From assembly GCF_023091225.1 (NCBI RefSeq), contig NZ_JAHWXM010000001.1, forward strand, positions 1,612,001 through 1,676,000: DNA of 64,000 bases, read 5' to 3'. The notes beneath the pieces were generated by a model, which had not been told where the DNA came from, made no database searches, and worked only from the letters and a program-made list of their open reading frames with translations. The translations under genes and the position numbers were made by a program. The stretch is from Microbacterium galbinum. GTDB taxonomy: Bacteria; Actinomycetota; Actinomycetes; Actinomycetales; Microbacteriaceae. Shown in pieces: positions 32,731 to 43,016 of the stretch (position 1 is its first letter; each line of letters opens with the position of its first letter).

Positions 32731-33882
32731 TCAGCGCCCCCGTGCGAGGTCGCTGAGGAAGGCCGCGATCGTCGCCCGGTACACCTCCGGGGCGAAGCGC
32801 TCCTTCGCCCGGTCACGATCGGCGAGCGCCGTCACGCGGAGCGCCGACCAGTCCGCGACGACGCGGGCGAGAGCATCCGCCAGCGCCGAGGCATCACCCG
32901 GCGCGACGAACGCGGCCGAGCCGTACGCCCCGACCGCCTCGCGCAGTCCGGGGATCTCGCTCGCCACGACGGGGCGCCCGGCGAGGACACCCTCCACGGC
33001 CGTGTTGCCGAAGGACTCGTCCTGGCGGGAAGGCACCACCAGCACGTCGGCCGCTCCGAGCGCCGGCCACACGTCGGACCGGAAGCCGTGGTGCTGCACG
33101 AGATGCGCGACGCCCAGCTCGTCGGTGCGACGCCGCAGGGTCTCGTCGTACGCCTCGTTGCCCTCGAAGACGGCCCCGATGAGATCGAGCTCCGCCTCGA
33201 TCCCGGCGTCGCCGAGGAGAGCGACTGCTTCCACGGCCACGTCGGGGCCTTTGCGGTGGGAGATTCGACCGACGTAGGCGATGCGCAGGCGATCGATCAC
33301 CGCGCGCGGCTCGGGCACCGAGTCCGGGGAGTCGACCCCGTTGGGGATGAGCGTCGCGCGACGACCGAGCGCCGGGATCACCGAGCCCACCGTGCGCATC
33401 GTGAACTCGCTGTTCACGATGATGCGGTGCGCGGCGAGGTGCGGTGCATAGAGCACCGTGTTGACGATGCGGGCGGCGGATGCTTCGGCCTCGTGCACGT
33501 GCGTCACGGTCGGCACGCGCAGCAGGCGGCCGACGATGGGCCAGAGCGGCAGCACGATCGTGCTCACGTACAGCGTCCGAGGTCGCAGGCGACGGGTGAT
33601 CACGACGGCGGCGACGAACCCGCGGATGGCATCGCGCAGGGAGCGCAGCCAGTTGCGCGGGCGGAGAGCCGACTTGCGCAACGCGAAGGTCGGCGGGATC
33701 AGGACCTCGACGCCGGCGGCCTGGAGCTCGCCGACCAGCGGCCCCGCCGCGGGAAGCGCGACGACGACCCGCTCGCCCGCGTCGCGCAGACCCCGTGCGC
33801 TCTCGAGGAGCATCCGGTCGGAACCGAACAGTTCCCAGCCGGCGTGCACGAGCAGATGCGGGCGGCGGGTGTCGGCTGTCAC
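32731..33882 (-). CDS. glycosyltransferase family 4
   Basis: The 383-residue GT-B enzyme has an N-terminal Rossmann domain (HAGWELFGSDRMLLESARGL), a domain-linking LIPNGVDSPD and RIAYVGRISHRKGPDVAVEA. The donor-binding segment is DVLVVPSRQDESFGNTAVEG. It should add a sugar to the growing lipid-linked unit at the cytoplasmic face. GTG 33882 is preferred because upstream codons are low-complexity Gly/Arg. It converges on the phosphatase gene with 33 bp between, including a 12-bp palindrome at that stop. Confidence 0.88.
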   Translation of the reverse strand: MTADTRRPHLLVHAGWELFGSDRMLLESARGLRDAGERVVVALPAAGPLVGELQAAGVEVLIPPTFALRKSALRPRNWLRSLRDAIRGFVAAVVITRRLRPRTLYVSTIVLPLWPIVGRLLRVPTVTHVHEAEASAARIVNTVLYAPHLAAHRIIVNSEFTMRTVGSVIPALGRRATLIPNGVDSPDSVPEPRAVIDRLRIAYVGRISHRKGPDVAVEAVALLGDAGIEAELDLIGAVFEGNEAYDETLRRRTDELGVAHLVQHHGFRSDVWPALGAADVLVVPSRQDESFGNTAVEGVLAGRPVVASEIPGLREAVGAYGSAAFVAPGDASALADALARVVADWSALRVTALADRDRAKERFAPEVYRATIAAFLSDLARGR

Positions 33883-33930
33883 CCGACCATTCTGCACGGC
33901 ACGGCCGCTCGGCGCGCCCCTACCACCCAT

Positions 33931-33961
33931 CCGCCCGCCGCATCACGGACGCGGCGGGCGG
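33931..33961 (-). terminator. hairpin after the beta-helix protein gene
   Basis: CCGCCCGCCGC (33931-33941) pairs with GCGGCGGGCGG (33951-33961) around nine bases. There is no T tract, so termination may be weak. Confidence 0.5.
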
Positions 33962-33979
33962 ATTCGGTGGGGGTGGGTG

Positions 33980-36694
33980 TCAGCGGCCGCTGCCCAGCAG
34001 CACGGTGCCGCTGCCGACCCCGAGAAGGGTCGCAGCCGCGCCGGTGAGCGGACGCGCGATGCCGCTGTTGGCGGCGATCTCGTCGGCCATGCCCGAGAAG
34101 GGCTCGGCGGTGGTGGTCATCGCATTGCGCCATCCGGTGTTCTTCGCCGAGGCGAGCGCGAGCGGCGTCGAGAACGTCTCGTAGACGTTGCCCGAGCCAC
34201 CCCAGGTGACCATCGACGGTCCGCCCTTCGAACTGCTGAAGAGGTTCCCGTCGATCGTGAGGTTCCACGTGTCGACGGCCCGCCCGGTCTGGGTGTCGTG
34301 AGCGAAGATCGCCCGCGGTCCGCCCGCGCCGAACACGTTGTTGCGGATCGTGATGTTGCGGGTGATCCACGTCACCGTCGGGTCGGCACCGGTCACGCGC
34401 GGGTCGCGTCCGACCTTGTGGGTGGCCTGACGTCGCTCGTCCTGCATGAGGTTGATGTCGTGCCGGGAGTTGTTGCCGAGGTCGTTGTTGGTGATGAGCA
34501 CGCCCTCCGAATCGAAGATCCGGATGCCCTCCTTGTTGTCGAACGTCTGGCTGCGGGCGATCGTGACCTTCGATGAGAGCTCGGCGTGGATGCCGATCTC
34601 GGTGTTGTCGTTCGACGTGACGTCGACGATGTTCACGTCGTAGCAGGACTCGTCGAACCAGGTTCCGCTGCCGACGTTGCGGCTCGTGTCGACGTTGGTC
34701 ATGTCGACCCCGCGGGAGCGCGTGACCTTGATACCACCGGCGACGGGCGAGCCGTTGAAGCGCTCGTTGTTGTTGTCGGTGATGAGCGAGTCCGACACGG
34801 TCGAGTCGTACGCCGTGGTCAACGACATGCCGAGCAGACCGTTGCGGCGGATCGTGAGGTTGTCGACCGTGGCGCGGTCGTTGCCCACGAAGAGTCCGAT
34901 CGTGGCGTTGTCCTCGATGACCAGATCTCGAAGCGTGACCCCGACGTTGTGCATGCGGATGGTGCCGAGCACGTCGTACGAGGTCGCGTAGCGGCGGACG
35001 CCGAGGCCCTTGAGCTGCGAGTTCGCGGAGCGCACGTTGAACGCCTGCCCGAGATCGCTGGCCCGCACCTGCTTACCGCTCGGGTCGGTACCGAGGATCA
35101 GTCGGTCGGCTGCGTAATCGACCGCGAAGGTGCCGGCTGTGACCTGGGATGCCGAGGCGACCTGCTTCTGCGCCACCCCGTCGATGAACAGCATGTCGGG
35201 GTGGTTGGCCATCGGGTAGTTCGGGTCGACGAACCAGCTCGCGTTGCCGTTCAGCATGTCGTCGTCGAACTCGGCGGTCCATCCGCCGCTCACCCACGAC
35301 GATCCGGACTTCGTCCAGGACGTCACCCGGGTCGATCCGTCGAACCAGACCGCCTCGCCGGGGTAGGCCTGGATGGTCATGGTCTTGTTGAAGGGCACCT
35401 CGACGGACTCGTGGTACTCCCCGGCGCGCACGACGATCGTCGAGCCGGCGGGCGAGGAGTCGACCGCCTTCTGCACGCTGCGGTACGGTGCCGCCGCGCT
35501 GCCGTTCTGGGTCTGCGATGTCGACGAGCCGTTGACGAACACGGCCCCCTGCGGCACGGCGTACGACGCGGTACCGACCGGGGCGGATCCGCGGGCCTCG
35601 AGACCGGTGCCCGGCTGGGGCTGCGGCTCCGGCTGGGGCTCCGGCTCGGGCTCGGGCTGGGGCTCGGGCTGCGGTTCCGGCTCGGGCTGGGGTTCGGGCT
35701 CCGGCTGCGGTTCCGGCTGGGGCTCGGGCTCCGGGTCGGTCACGACCTCGCTGCTCAACGGTCCCGTGGCGACCGTCGCCTCGAGGGCATCGATCTGCAG
35801 CGCCGATGCCGAGGCGCCGCTGCTGGAGGCATAGCCCCACAGCGCGAATCCACCGGCTCCGCCGATCTTGCTCGATGAGGTGTCGGTGACGGTCAGCTGC
35901 GGTGCACCGGGAGTGGTGCCCTTCGGGGTGAGGCGGGCCTCGAAGCTGACGGCATCCGTTCCGGTGACGGTCGCGTCGAACGTGTACCAGGAATCACCGA
36001 GGATGCTCAACGGCACCGACGCCGACTTCAGCTCGGTGTCCTTGCCGCCCTGGGTGCGCAGCACCGAGAGCTGCACCTGCCCCTTCGCGTCGGTGAGCAG
36101 GCGCACACGGTACGAGGCGCCGTCGCTCTGCACGCGGGTCGTATAGGCGTAGTAGCCCCGCCCGCCCGTCGACGACAGGCGCACGTCGGCGGAGAGCCGC
36201 ACGTCCTTCGCCTGGACGGCGCGAGGGGTGAGATAGGCGGATTCGCCGGGCTTCAGCGCGATGGTCGCCGCGCCGTCGGCGACGCTCGCGACACCCGCAC
36301 GCGACGACCACGAGGTGTAGGCCAGCCCGTTGTCGGAGCTGCCCCACCCCGCGGGCGAGGTGCGCTCGAAGTCGTCGGCGAGCAGCACGGCCGGTGCCGC
36401 TGCCGCCGCGCTGCGGGTTTCGGGCGCGGGAGCATCCGTGGCCGGCGAATCGCCGGGGGCGGGATCGGGTGACGCCGGATCGGGGGCCGGCACCTCGCTC
36501 GCGCTCGGCTGCGGCTCCGGGGACGGGGCCGGGGTCTCGGTCGTCGTCGGCTCGGGTGCCGGAGTCTCAGCCGCCGAGGCGGGAGCGCCGACCAGGCCGA
36601 GCAGCAGCGTCACGGCTGCGACCGCAGCGGTGGCACCGGTGGTCGCCAGACGAGGGGAGGGATCAGGACGGTGATGGTGACGTCGAAGACGCAA
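33980..36694 (-). CDS. secreted right-handed beta-helix protein, possible polysaccharide lyase
   Basis: The protein has about 904 residues, a signal peptide ending near ASAAE, and a Pro/Ala/Glu linker. A beta-sandwich (105-310) resembles the C-terminal modules of the 1814-residue protein, and a PEPQ-repeat spacer covers about 318-363. The C-terminal half (375-860) is a right-handed parallel beta-helix with repeats such as [19 protein letters not shown], found in polysaccharide lyases and epimerases. It may trim or remodel the polymer made by this island. The TTG at 36694 is chosen because AGGAGA lies seven bases upstream and earlier codons are not protein-like. No sortase motif is visible. 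Confidence 0.82.
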   Translation of the reverse strand: MRLRRHHHRPDPSPRLATTGATAAVAAVTLLLGLVGAPASAAETPAPEPTTTETPAPSPEPQPSASEVPAPDPASPDPAPGDSPATDAPAPETRSAAAAAPAVLLADDFERTSPAGWGSSDNGLAYTSWSSRAGVASVADGAATIALKPGESAYLTPRAVQAKDVRLSADVRLSSTGGRGYYAYTTRVQSDGASYRVRLLTDAKGQVQLSVLRTQGGKDTELKSASVPLSILGDSWYTFDATVTGTDAVSFEARLTPKGTTPGAPQLTVTDTSSSKIGGAGGFALWGYASSSGASASALQIDALEATVATGPLSSEVVTDPEPEPQPEPQPEPEPQPEPEPQPEPQPEPEPEPQPEPQPQPGTGLEARGSAPVGTASYAVPQGAVFVNGSSTSQTQNGSAAAPYRSVQKAVDSSPAGSTIVVRAGEYHESVEVPFNKTMTIQAYPGEAVWFDGSTRVTSWTKSGSSWVSGGWTAEFDDDMLNGNASWFVDPNYPMANHPDMLFIDGVAQKQVASASQVTAGTFAVDYAADRLILGTDPSGKQVRASDLGQAFNVRSANSQLKGLGVRRYATSYDVLGTIRMHNVGVTLRDLVIEDNATIGLFVGNDRATVDNLTIRRNGLLGMSLTTAYDSTVSDSLITDNNNERFNGSPVAGGIKVTRSRGVDMTNVDTSRNVGSGTWFDESCYDVNIVDVTSNDNTEIGIHAELSSKVTIARSQTFDNKEGIRIFDSEGVLITNNDLGNNSRHDINLMQDERRQATHKVGRDPRVTGADPTVTWITRNITIRNNVFGAGGPRAIFAHDTQTGRAVDTWNLTIDGNLFSSSKGGPSMVTWGGSGNVYETFSTPLALASAKNTGWRNAMTTTAEPFSGMADEIAANSGIARPLTGAAATLLGVGSGTVLLGSGR

Positions 36695-36881
36695 CAGGGT
36701 TCTCCTAGGGGTTTCAGCCCGCGTACACCGCGCCCCTCCAACTTGCCCCCTCCGGGCGAGATGGTGTGCAGTATCGGTACGCACCGCCTACCCGGAGGGC
36801 GGCGGCCAGGGGTCAGTGTACACACGCCTACTGGAAGATCGTTGCGAAACTGAAATATATCGGAAGCCCGACGGGCCGGAA

Positions 36882-38216
36882 TCAGGCCGGTGGGACCGGC
36901 GCTGCGCTGCGGATGAAGCGCATCTTGCCGCCCACCTGCGGGATGCTCTCGACCCGCTCCACCGCCACCGGAACCAGGCCCTTGGTGGCGAAGCGCAGCT
37001 TCGCGGCGGCCGCGTCGATCCCGGCCTGCGCATTCGGCGCATCGCTCGGGATGCAGCGGAGGGTGACGGCGTAGTCGGCCTCCTGCACGATCTCGAACTG
37101 CCGGATCGACAGCGGCGCATCGTCGAAGATGTGGCCGAGCGCACCCGCGATCGTCGTGCCGTCGGGCAGGCGCACGGCATCCGACGACCGACCGGAGATC
37201 GCGCCCAGTCTCGGCAGGCCGCGCCCGCAGGCGCAGGTGCCGGGCAGGTAGCTGCTGATGTCGCCGAGGCGGTAGCGCACCACCGGGAACACCCGGTTGC
37301 TCAGGTCGGTGACGACGACCTCGCCCTCGACGCCGTCGGGCACGGGAGCATCCGCGGCGTCCACGATCTCTATCCGCCGCACGTCCGCGAACACGTGCAA
37401 GCCGCTCTGGTGACTGCACTCCCCCGCCATCCAGGGGATCTCGGCCGAGCGGTAGTGGTCGTAGCAGGGGGCGCCGAAGGCCGTCTCGATCTCGGCGCGC
37501 GTGCCGGGGGTGAGCGGAGCCGCGGTCACCGCGATCGCACGAGGCGGATGCACCTCCAGCCCCAGACGCCGCAGGCGGCGCACGGTGTCGAGCACCCCGC
37601 CGCCGTAGCCGATGAGGAACCGCGGCTTCACCCGGTTCCAGTCGCGGGCGAACTGCGTCACCGCCTCATCCGTGATCTGGAAGGCGTCCAGCTGCACGCG
37701 CCGCGAGGGCAACCACCCGAGATCGTGCCGCAGCCGCGCGGCTCCCGTGAGCACGTGCCGGGTGACGATGCCGCGGTCGTCCCAGGGCGTCACGCCCCAC
37801 CACTCGAACAGCCGCCACTCGAGCGCCCGCGCCGGAAAGCGCAGATCGCGCAGCAGATGCAGCGGCAGCCCCGTGCTGCCGCCCGTCTTCGACACCACAC
37901 TGGTGCGCTGGTCGGCCTCATCGGTACGGATGGCGTCGAAGTTCTCGCGCAGCATGGCCTTGTCGACGATCGGCAGCGACGAGAACGATGCGGGGTCGCG
38001 CAGGTCGTCGTCGGAGAACCCGTGCGACGAGTAGAGGTCGCGATAGAAGGGGCTGTGCGCGAAGGCGAACCGCGCGTGCTCCGCCGACCGACGCGCACTG
38101 ATGTCGGCGATCTCCTCGGGTGCGAGCGCGTCCATCTGCAGGAACGCCCGGTAGGCCTCCATGCTCGACCGTCCGCCGATCGCGGTCTTCAGGCGGAACG
38201 CCGCCTCGCGGATCAC
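36882..38216 (-). CDS. CapK/PaaK-like adenylate-forming enzyme
   Basis: The 444-residue protein belongs to the ANL superfamily near phenylacetate-CoA ligase. The nucleotide loop is SKTGGSTGLPLHL near residue 130. YDHYRSAEIPWMAGEC and GEVVVTDLSNRVFPVVRYRLGD match the A4-A7 regions. CapK-like members occur in capsule loci, where they may activate an acid that decorates the polymer; the substrate is unknown. Its GTG overlaps the TGA of the upstream glycosyltransferase (GTGA), which indicates translational coupling. A zinc-like Cys pair, CACG, precedes the final domain. Confidence 0.85.
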   Translation of the reverse strand: MIREAAFRLKTAIGGRSSMEAYRAFLQMDALAPEEIADISARRSAEHARFAFAHSPFYRDLYSSHGFSDDDLRDPASFSSLPIVDKAMLRENFDAIRTDEADQRTSVVSKTGGSTGLPLHLLRDLRFPARALEWRLFEWWGVTPWDDRGIVTRHVLTGAARLRHDLGWLPSRRVQLDAFQITDEAVTQFARDWNRVKPRFLIGYGGGVLDTVRRLRRLGLEVHPPRAIAVTAAPLTPGTRAEIETAFGAPCYDHYRSAEIPWMAGECSHQSGLHVFADVRRIEIVDAADAPVPDGVEGEVVVTDLSNRVFPVVRYRLGDISSYLPGTCACGRGLPRLGAISGRSSDAVRLPDGTTIAGALGHIFDDAPLSIRQFEIVQEADYAVTLRCIPSDAPNAQAGIDAAAAKLRFATKGLVPVAVERVESIPQVGGKMRFIRSAAPVPPA

Positions 38217-39262
38217 GCGTCCACCCCCCGGGCCTTCGCGCCGAGCCAGCGGCTGCGCAGCGCCGCCCGGTAGGCGGCCGCGTGCGAGGCCCCGGCATCC
38301 GCCCATTCCCGGCGCGAGAGATCCGGCCGCTCGGCCTCGATCCGCCGCACCGCGCGCAGCGCCTCGAGCAGCGCGCGGCCGTCGACCTCGCCCTCGTACA
38401 TCTGCACCCACTCCGCGCCCACCTCGGCGGCGAGCGCCTCGTTCGGCTCGTTGCGCGGCACGAGCACCGGCCGGTCGAGCGACAGGGCCGCGAGCACGCT
38501 GCCGGAGTTGTGCATGAAGCGATAGGCGAGCACGACCAGCTCGGATGCCGTGACCAGCTCGACCAGCTCGGCATCACTGAGGAACGCGAGCTGCAGCGTC
38601 ACCCCGGGCAGCCCCTCGACCTGCGCGCGCAGATCATCGGCCAACTCCTGCGTCGAGGCCTTCCCGCCGATCGTCATGCTGAGCTCGCGATCATCTCCGC
38701 GGGCCTCGGCGTAGGCATCCACGAATCCCGAGACGCCCTTGTACCGGCGCACGCCGCCGAAGGTTCCGAGGCGCCCGCGCACCCGGTCGGCGCGGGGCTG
38801 CGGCGCGTACCAGTCGCGATAGTGCCCGTGCAGGATGACCGAGCGCGCGGTGCCCTCCGGCAGCAGCGTGGTCTCGTTCAGGACGATCCGGTGATCGGCC
38901 TGGTGCTCGATGCGTCGCAGCAGCCACAGCCGGGCGGCGTTGTCGTCGGGAAGCTCGAGGTTGTGCACGGTGCGCACGACGGCGATCCGCCGGGAGAGCG
39001 AATGCCGCAGCGAAAGCAGCGCGGTCAGCACGTACTTGCCCACCGACGACACGGCACTCCCGCCGTGCAGCTTCACCTCGGGCCAGTGCCAGTGGAAGAC
39101 GTCGTAGCGGCCGAGGATCGCGCCGCGCCATGAGAAGCGGAGGTGCTCGACCTCGTCGGAGTCGGCGAGTGCCCGATCGAGCATCGTGATGTAGGGGTTG
39201 GTCGTCACTCGCGGCGCCCCGAAGGACTGCATGACGCGCACGGGCCCCGGGCGCTCAGCCAT
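38213..39262 (-). CDS. glycosyltransferase (GT-B, GumI/WcaL-like)
   Basis: The 349-residue enzyme has an N-terminal domain with YDVFHWHWPE and RTVHNLELPDD. The second domain begins near GTFGGVRRYKGVSGFVDAY and has FMHNSGSVLAALSLDRPVLV at the donor site. This pattern recalls GumI-type mannosyltransferases, though sugar specificity is not certain. The ATG at 39262 lies inside the 3' end of the phosphatidyltransferase gene, so three minus-strand genes (39998 to 36882) overlap in series and form a tight operon. Confidence 0.85.
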   Translation of the reverse strand: MAERPGPVRVMQSFGAPRVTTNPYITMLDRALADSDEVEHLRFSWRGAILGRYDVFHWHWPEVKLHGGSAVSSVGKYVLTALLSLRHSLSRRIAVVRTVHNLELPDDNAARLWLLRRIEHQADHRIVLNETTLLPEGTARSVILHGHYRDWYAPQPRADRVRGRLGTFGGVRRYKGVSGFVDAYAEARGDDRELSMTIGGKASTQELADDLRAQVEGLPGVTLQLAFLSDAELVELVTASELVVLAYRFMHNSGSVLAALSLDRPVLVPRNEPNEALAAEVGAEWVQMYEGEVDGRALLEALRAVRRIEAERPDLSRREWADAGASHAAAYRAALRSRWLGAKARGVDA

Positions 39263-39998
39263 CGGCCTGCAGGCCCTTGATCGAGCGGTACCAGCGCAGT
39301 GCGGCGAGCAGCAGGAGCAGCGCATTGATCGCGGCGAGCGCCGTGTAGATCACCACGAAGCCCTGCTGCCACCACAGCAGCGCGAAGGCGAGGCAGAGGA
39401 ATCCGTAGTCGCTGGGGATCACCGCGAGCGAGTACAGCGAGCCGGAGCGCCAGGCCTCGCGCGGCGCCTCCTCGGTCTCGGCCGGGGACTGGAGCCGGTG
39501 GATGCGCCGCAGGAAGTCGGCGGCGATGATGCCGAAGAAGAACGTGTTCGCGATCGCGGCGAACGCCAGCGGTAGGAGCAGCCACCGGTCGTCGAGATCG
39601 TAGAACCGGAACCAGCACACGAGCACGGCGAGATGGATCGTCGCGAGCTTGAGTGAATCGAAGAAGTGGTCGAGCCACTCCCCCGCGAGCGAGCCCGTTC
39701 CGGTGAGACGCGCGAGCTGCCCGTCGGCCGAGTCGAGCGCGTAGCCGAGCACGAGCAGCGCCGCCACCAGCACCGACGACCAGACCGTCGGCGCGAGCAG
39801 CGCGATCAGCGCCACCCCGGTCAGGGTGCACAGCGCGCTCACGATGGTGACCTGCGACGGGGTCATCCCCCACGCGTAGGCCGTCGCCGCGAGCGGGCGC
39901 CCCAAAGGCCGGTTCACGTAGCGCGAGTATGCCGCCGCGCCCTTCGATGATTTCTGCGCCTGTTTCAGACGCAGCATCGCCCCACGAATCTCTGACAC
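39255..39998 (-). CDS. CDP-alcohol phosphatidyltransferase family protein
   Basis: The 247-residue membrane protein has about six helices and a perfect family signature, DSADGQLARLTGTGSLAG followed by EWLDHFFD (DG-x2-AR-x8-G-x3-D-x3-D). Such enzymes transfer a phospho-alcohol from a CDP-linked donor to an acceptor alcohol. Its place in an exopolysaccharide operon with a TagD-like cytidylyltransferase 5 kb away suggests a polymer or glycolipid modification rather than bulk phospholipid synthesis. The GTG at 39998 is set by GGGGAG five bases upstream. Confidence 0.88.
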   Translation of the reverse strand: MSEIRGAMLRLKQAQKSSKGAAAYSRYVNRPLGRPLAATAYAWGMTPSQVTIVSALCTLTGVALIALLAPTVWSSVLVAALLVLGYALDSADGQLARLTGTGSLAGEWLDHFFDSLKLATIHLAVLVCWFRFYDLDDRWLLLPLAFAAIANTFFFGIIAADFLRRIHRLQSPAETEEAPREAWRSGSLYSLAVIPSDYGFLCLAFALLWWQQGFVVIYTALAAINALLLLLAALRWYRSIKGLQADG

Positions 39999-40095
39999 GA
40001 CATCTCCCCAGGTGGCGTCAAATGTAGCCTTCACTATAGCCACAGGTGCCCTCGCACGGGTCCGTGGGTTTCGTGACGACGGGGAGGATGCACGA

Positions 40096-41028
40096 ATGGA
40101 CGAACGACGGATGCTGGGGATCATCGTCGTCAACTACGCCTCGGCGGGCCTTCTCGCCGAGAACCTGACCGCGACGGCTGCGGCGGTGCCGGACGCGCGG
40201 ATCGTCGTCGTCGACAACCGCTCGACACCGGAGGAGCGCGCACGCGTCGAGGCCCTGAGCGTCGCGAACGGGTGGCGGCTCGTGCCGATGGACGACAACG
40301 CGGGGTTCGGCGGCGGAGTGAACGCCGGTGCCGCCGTGGCGTTCGACGAGCTCGGGGTCACCGACATCCTGCTCCTGAATCCGGATGCCCGGATCGACGG
40401 TCGCTCCGTCGCCGCCCTGTCCGCGGCGACCGCGGAGGGGCCCAGCGTCGCCTCGCCGCGCGTCGAGGACGTCGCGGGCCGGGTGTGGTTCGCCGGCATG
40501 GACGTGTACCTCGGCGACGGATCGATGGGCGGGCCGCGTCGCCGCCGCGAGCACCCGGACGCCCGACGCCTGCCCTGGCTCAGCGGAGCCTGCCTGTGGT
40601 TCACACACGAGGCCTGGGACCTCACGGGCGGCTTCGACGACGCGTACTTCCTGTACTGGGAGGACGTCGACATCTCGGTGCGCGCCGCCCGCGCGGGAGC
40701 GCGCCTGCTCGTCGTCGACGACGCTCTGGCGGTGCACGACGAGGGCGGTACGCATCGCGCGAGCGCCCAGCGACCGGAGGCGAAGTCCGAGCTGTACTAC
40801 TACTACAACATCCGCAACCGGCTGCTCTTCGCGGGTCTGCTGCTCGACGCAGCGGATGCCGAGGCCTGGTCGCGCACCGCCTGGAGCAATGCGCGCCAGG
40901 TTCTGCTGCGCGGGGGACGCCGGCAGTTCCTCCGCCCGATCGCTCCGCTGCGCGCGGCATGGCGCGGTGTGCGCGACGGACGACGACTTCTTGCACAGGC
41001 TGGTTCGCAGCGGGGGCCCGCGGTCTAA
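40096..41028 (+). CDS. glycosyltransferase family 2 (rhamnosyltransferase-like)
   Basis: The 310-residue GT-A enzyme starts LGIIVVNYASAGLLAENL. It shows VVVDNRSTPEERARVE, MDDNAGFGGGVNAGA and the metal-binding ILLLNPDARID motif near residue 95. PWLSGACLWFTHEAWDLTGGF and YWEDVDISVRA follow, all typical of rhamnosyltransferase-like GT2 proteins. It should act on the lipid-linked oligosaccharide. GGGAGG lies about nine bases before the ATG. A 66-bp gap with two GGGGA words separates it from the next gene. Confidence 0.88.
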   Translation: MDERRMLGIIVVNYASAGLLAENLTATAAAVPDARIVVVDNRSTPEERARVEALSVANGWRLVPMDDNAGFGGGVNAGAAVAFDELGVTDILLLNPDARIDGRSVAALSAATAEGPSVASPRVEDVAGRVWFAGMDVYLGDGSMGGPRRRREHPDARRLPWLSGACLWFTHEAWDLTGGFDDAYFLYWEDVDISVRAARAGARLLVVDDALAVHDEGGTHRASAQRPEAKSELYYYYNIRNRLLFAGLLLDAADAEAWSRTAWSNARQVLLRGGRRQFLRPIAPLRAAWRGVRDGRRLLAQAGSQRGPAV

Positions 41029-41094
41029 ACTCTCATCACCGGCCGCCGCCACTGCGGCGCCGGATGGGGAGACACGGGGAGCAGGGGGTCTGCG

Positions 41095-41742
41095 ATGGAC
41101 GCAACCGAAGAGACGCAGCCGAATCGACGGCGCGTGTGGATCACACTGTCGGCGCTGATCGTGGTGATCGCGCTCGCGGTCCTGGGCGCGATCTTCGTGC
41201 CGCCGCTGCTCGCCGGAACGCCGAGCACCGAGCCTTCGGCATCCGCCACTCCCACCACTCCTCCGCGCGACATCGTCGATCCCGATGCCCCGCGACCGAC
41301 GCAAACGCCGACGCCCGCGGCCGGCGCGACCGACGAGCCCTTCGCCGAACTGAGCCCGGTCGCCCCCGACCAGACGATCGTCACCGAGGAGGGCATCGAG
41401 ATCTCGCTGTCGTCGCTGCAGGCCGTCGACGGTCAGGCCACTCTCGCGGGCGAGACCTCCGGTCCCGCGATCCGCGCGACCGTGCGCATCACGAACACCG
41501 GCGACGAGCCGCTCGACCTCGAGTACGTGGCGGTCAACGCCTACATCGGCGAGGATCGTGCACCGGCCGGCACGCTGACGCAGCCCGGCGGCGCACCGTT
41601 CGAGGGCACCGTGGAACCCGGCGACTCCGCCGAGGGCACCTACCTGTTCTCGGTGCCCGAGGCCGACCGCGACGACGTCACCCTGACCGTGGACTACCTG
41701 TTCGGCGCCAAGGTCGCCGTGTTCCGCGGAGACCTGCGCTGA
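41095..41742 (+). CDS. hypothetical membrane-anchored protein with Ig-like domain
   Basis: The 215-residue protein has one N-terminal transmembrane helix (WITLSALIVVIALAVLGAIF) and a Ser/Thr/Pro-rich linker. An extracytoplasmic beta domain follows, with ATVRITNTGDEPLDLEYV, similar in style to DUF4352-like immunoglobulin folds. I cannot assign a function. It is followed after 14 bp by the Wzy-like polymerase gene, so it may act with that protein at the outer face of the membrane. Confidence 0.7.
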   Translation: MDATEETQPNRRRVWITLSALIVVIALAVLGAIFVPPLLAGTPSTEPSASATPTTPPRDIVDPDAPRPTQTPTPAAGATDEPFAELSPVAPDQTIVTEEGIEISLSSLQAVDGQATLAGETSGPAIRATVRITNTGDEPLDLEYVAVNAYIGEDRAPAGTLTQPGGAPFEGTVEPGDSAEGTYLFSVPEADRDDVTLTVDYLFGAKVAVFRGDLR

Positions 41743-41756
41743 TCGGCACACCCGGA

Positions 41757-43016
41757 ATGGGGCGCGCCGAGCAGTACACGACCACCTCGATCGTCGCGGC
41801 GGCCGCTGCGGCAGCGACCGCGGTCCGGTACCAGTTCGGGCCGGGCGTGAGCCTCTCGCTGATCGCCGCCGTCGTGCTGCTGCCGGTGTGGTGGCACGTG
41901 CTGGCGAGGTTCCGCTTCGCCCGCCTGCTGCTCGCCCTCGCCGCGATCGCCGCCGTGTGGGGCGGGGTGCTCACGCTGTTCGAGACCATGCGCCCGGTGT
42001 CGACGAGCCTGCTGCTCGAGCAGACTTTCACGTTGCTCTCGCTCGCCGGCGGTATCGGAGTGCTGCTGTGGGCGCGCACGCAGATCGGTCTCGGCGGCAC
42101 CGCCGTGGCGTTCGGCGTCGGGGCGTTGGCGAACGTGGTTCTCACGGGCGGCAACTCGGCGAACCTCTGGAAGTACTCGCTCGCGGTGCCCGTGATCATC
42201 ATCGTGCTCGGTCTCACCGCGATGAGCGGACGGCGGTGGCTCGACCTGCTCGCGCTCGGGGCGCTCGCCGTGGTGTGCCTGGCGTCGGACTCCCGATCGA
42301 TGACCTCGTTCCTGCTGCTGGCCGCCGTCATCGTGCTGTGGCAGATGTTCATGCCGCCGGGAACCCGGCGGCCTCGCCCGTTGCAGACTCTCGTGCTGCT
42401 CGGCGTGCTGAGCCTCGCAGCCTTCAGCCTGCTGCAGGCGCTGATCCTGGAGGGGGCGCTCGGCGACGCCGCCCAGCAGCGCACCCAGGCGCAGATCGAC
42501 ACCTCCGGGTCGCTCATCGCCGGCGGACGCCCCGAACTCGGAGCGGCGACCGCGCTCGTCGCCGAGCGGCCGCAGGGGTTCGGCAGCGGAGTGCTCCCCG
42601 TCTCGCACGACGTGTGGATCGCGAAGACCGGCATGAGCGAGCTGAACTACGACCCCGACAACGGCTACGTCGAGGGATACATGTTCGGCGGCCAGTACGA
42701 GGTGCACTCGGTGGTCGGCGACCTGTGGCTGCGCTTCGGCCCGGTCGGGGCGATCTTCGCCGTCGCGCTGATCGGGTGCGCGATCTACGCCGTCGCGCGC
42801 AGCGTCTCGGTCAAGGCCGCCGCCGGGATCGCGGTGTGGCTCGTGCTGCTCGGCGCCTGGGACACGTTCTTCAGCCCGCTGCTGACGTCGTCGCGCACCC
42901 TGGCACTGCTCTTCGCGCTCACGGCGATCCCGGTGGCGCGGCTGGCATCCCGTCGCGAGGCGAGCGGGGTCAGAGCTCGCCCGGACGCATCGCCTCTTCG
43001 TCGATCGCACGGATGA
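41757..43016 (+). CDS. O-antigen-ligase/polymerase-like membrane protein (Wzy type)
   Basis: The 419-residue protein has about eleven transmembrane helices. A large periplasm-side loop near residues 240-320 contains AGGRPELGAATALVAERP, QGFGSG, and DPDNGYVEGYMFGGQYEVHS. This layout, with charged loop residues and a conserved H-S near the end, is typical of Wzy/WaaL proteins. It should polymerise repeat units outside the membrane. The ATG at 41757 begins the hydrophobic region; the open frame further upstream is not protein-like. Its 3' end overlaps the convergent dolichyl-phosphate-sugar synthase gene by 47 bp. Confidence 0.8.
   Translation: MGRAEQYTTTSIVAAAAAAATAVRYQFGPGVSLSLIAAVVLLPVWWHVLARFRFARLLLALAAIAAVWGGVLTLFETMRPVSTSLLLEQTFTLLSLAGGIGVLLWARTQIGLGGTAVAFGVGALANVVLTGGNSANLWKYSLAVPVIIIVLGLTAMSGRRWLDLLALGALAVVCLASDSRSMTSFLLLAAVIVLWQMFMPPGTRRPRPLQTLVLLGVLSLAAFSLLQALILEGALGDAAQQRTQAQIDTSGSLIAGGRPELGAATALVAERPQGFGSGVLPVSHDVWIAKTGMSELNYDPDNGYVEGYMFGGQYEVHSVVGDLWLRFGPVGAIFAVALIGCAIYAVARSVSVKAAAGIAVWLVLLGAWDTFFSPLLTSSRTLALLFALTAIPVARLASRREASGVRARPDASPLRRSHG

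Noticed and set aside
36748..36799. 9-bp inverted repeat with a 34-base loop before the beta-helix protein gene
   Set aside because: The loop is long and nothing nearby supports a regulatory function.
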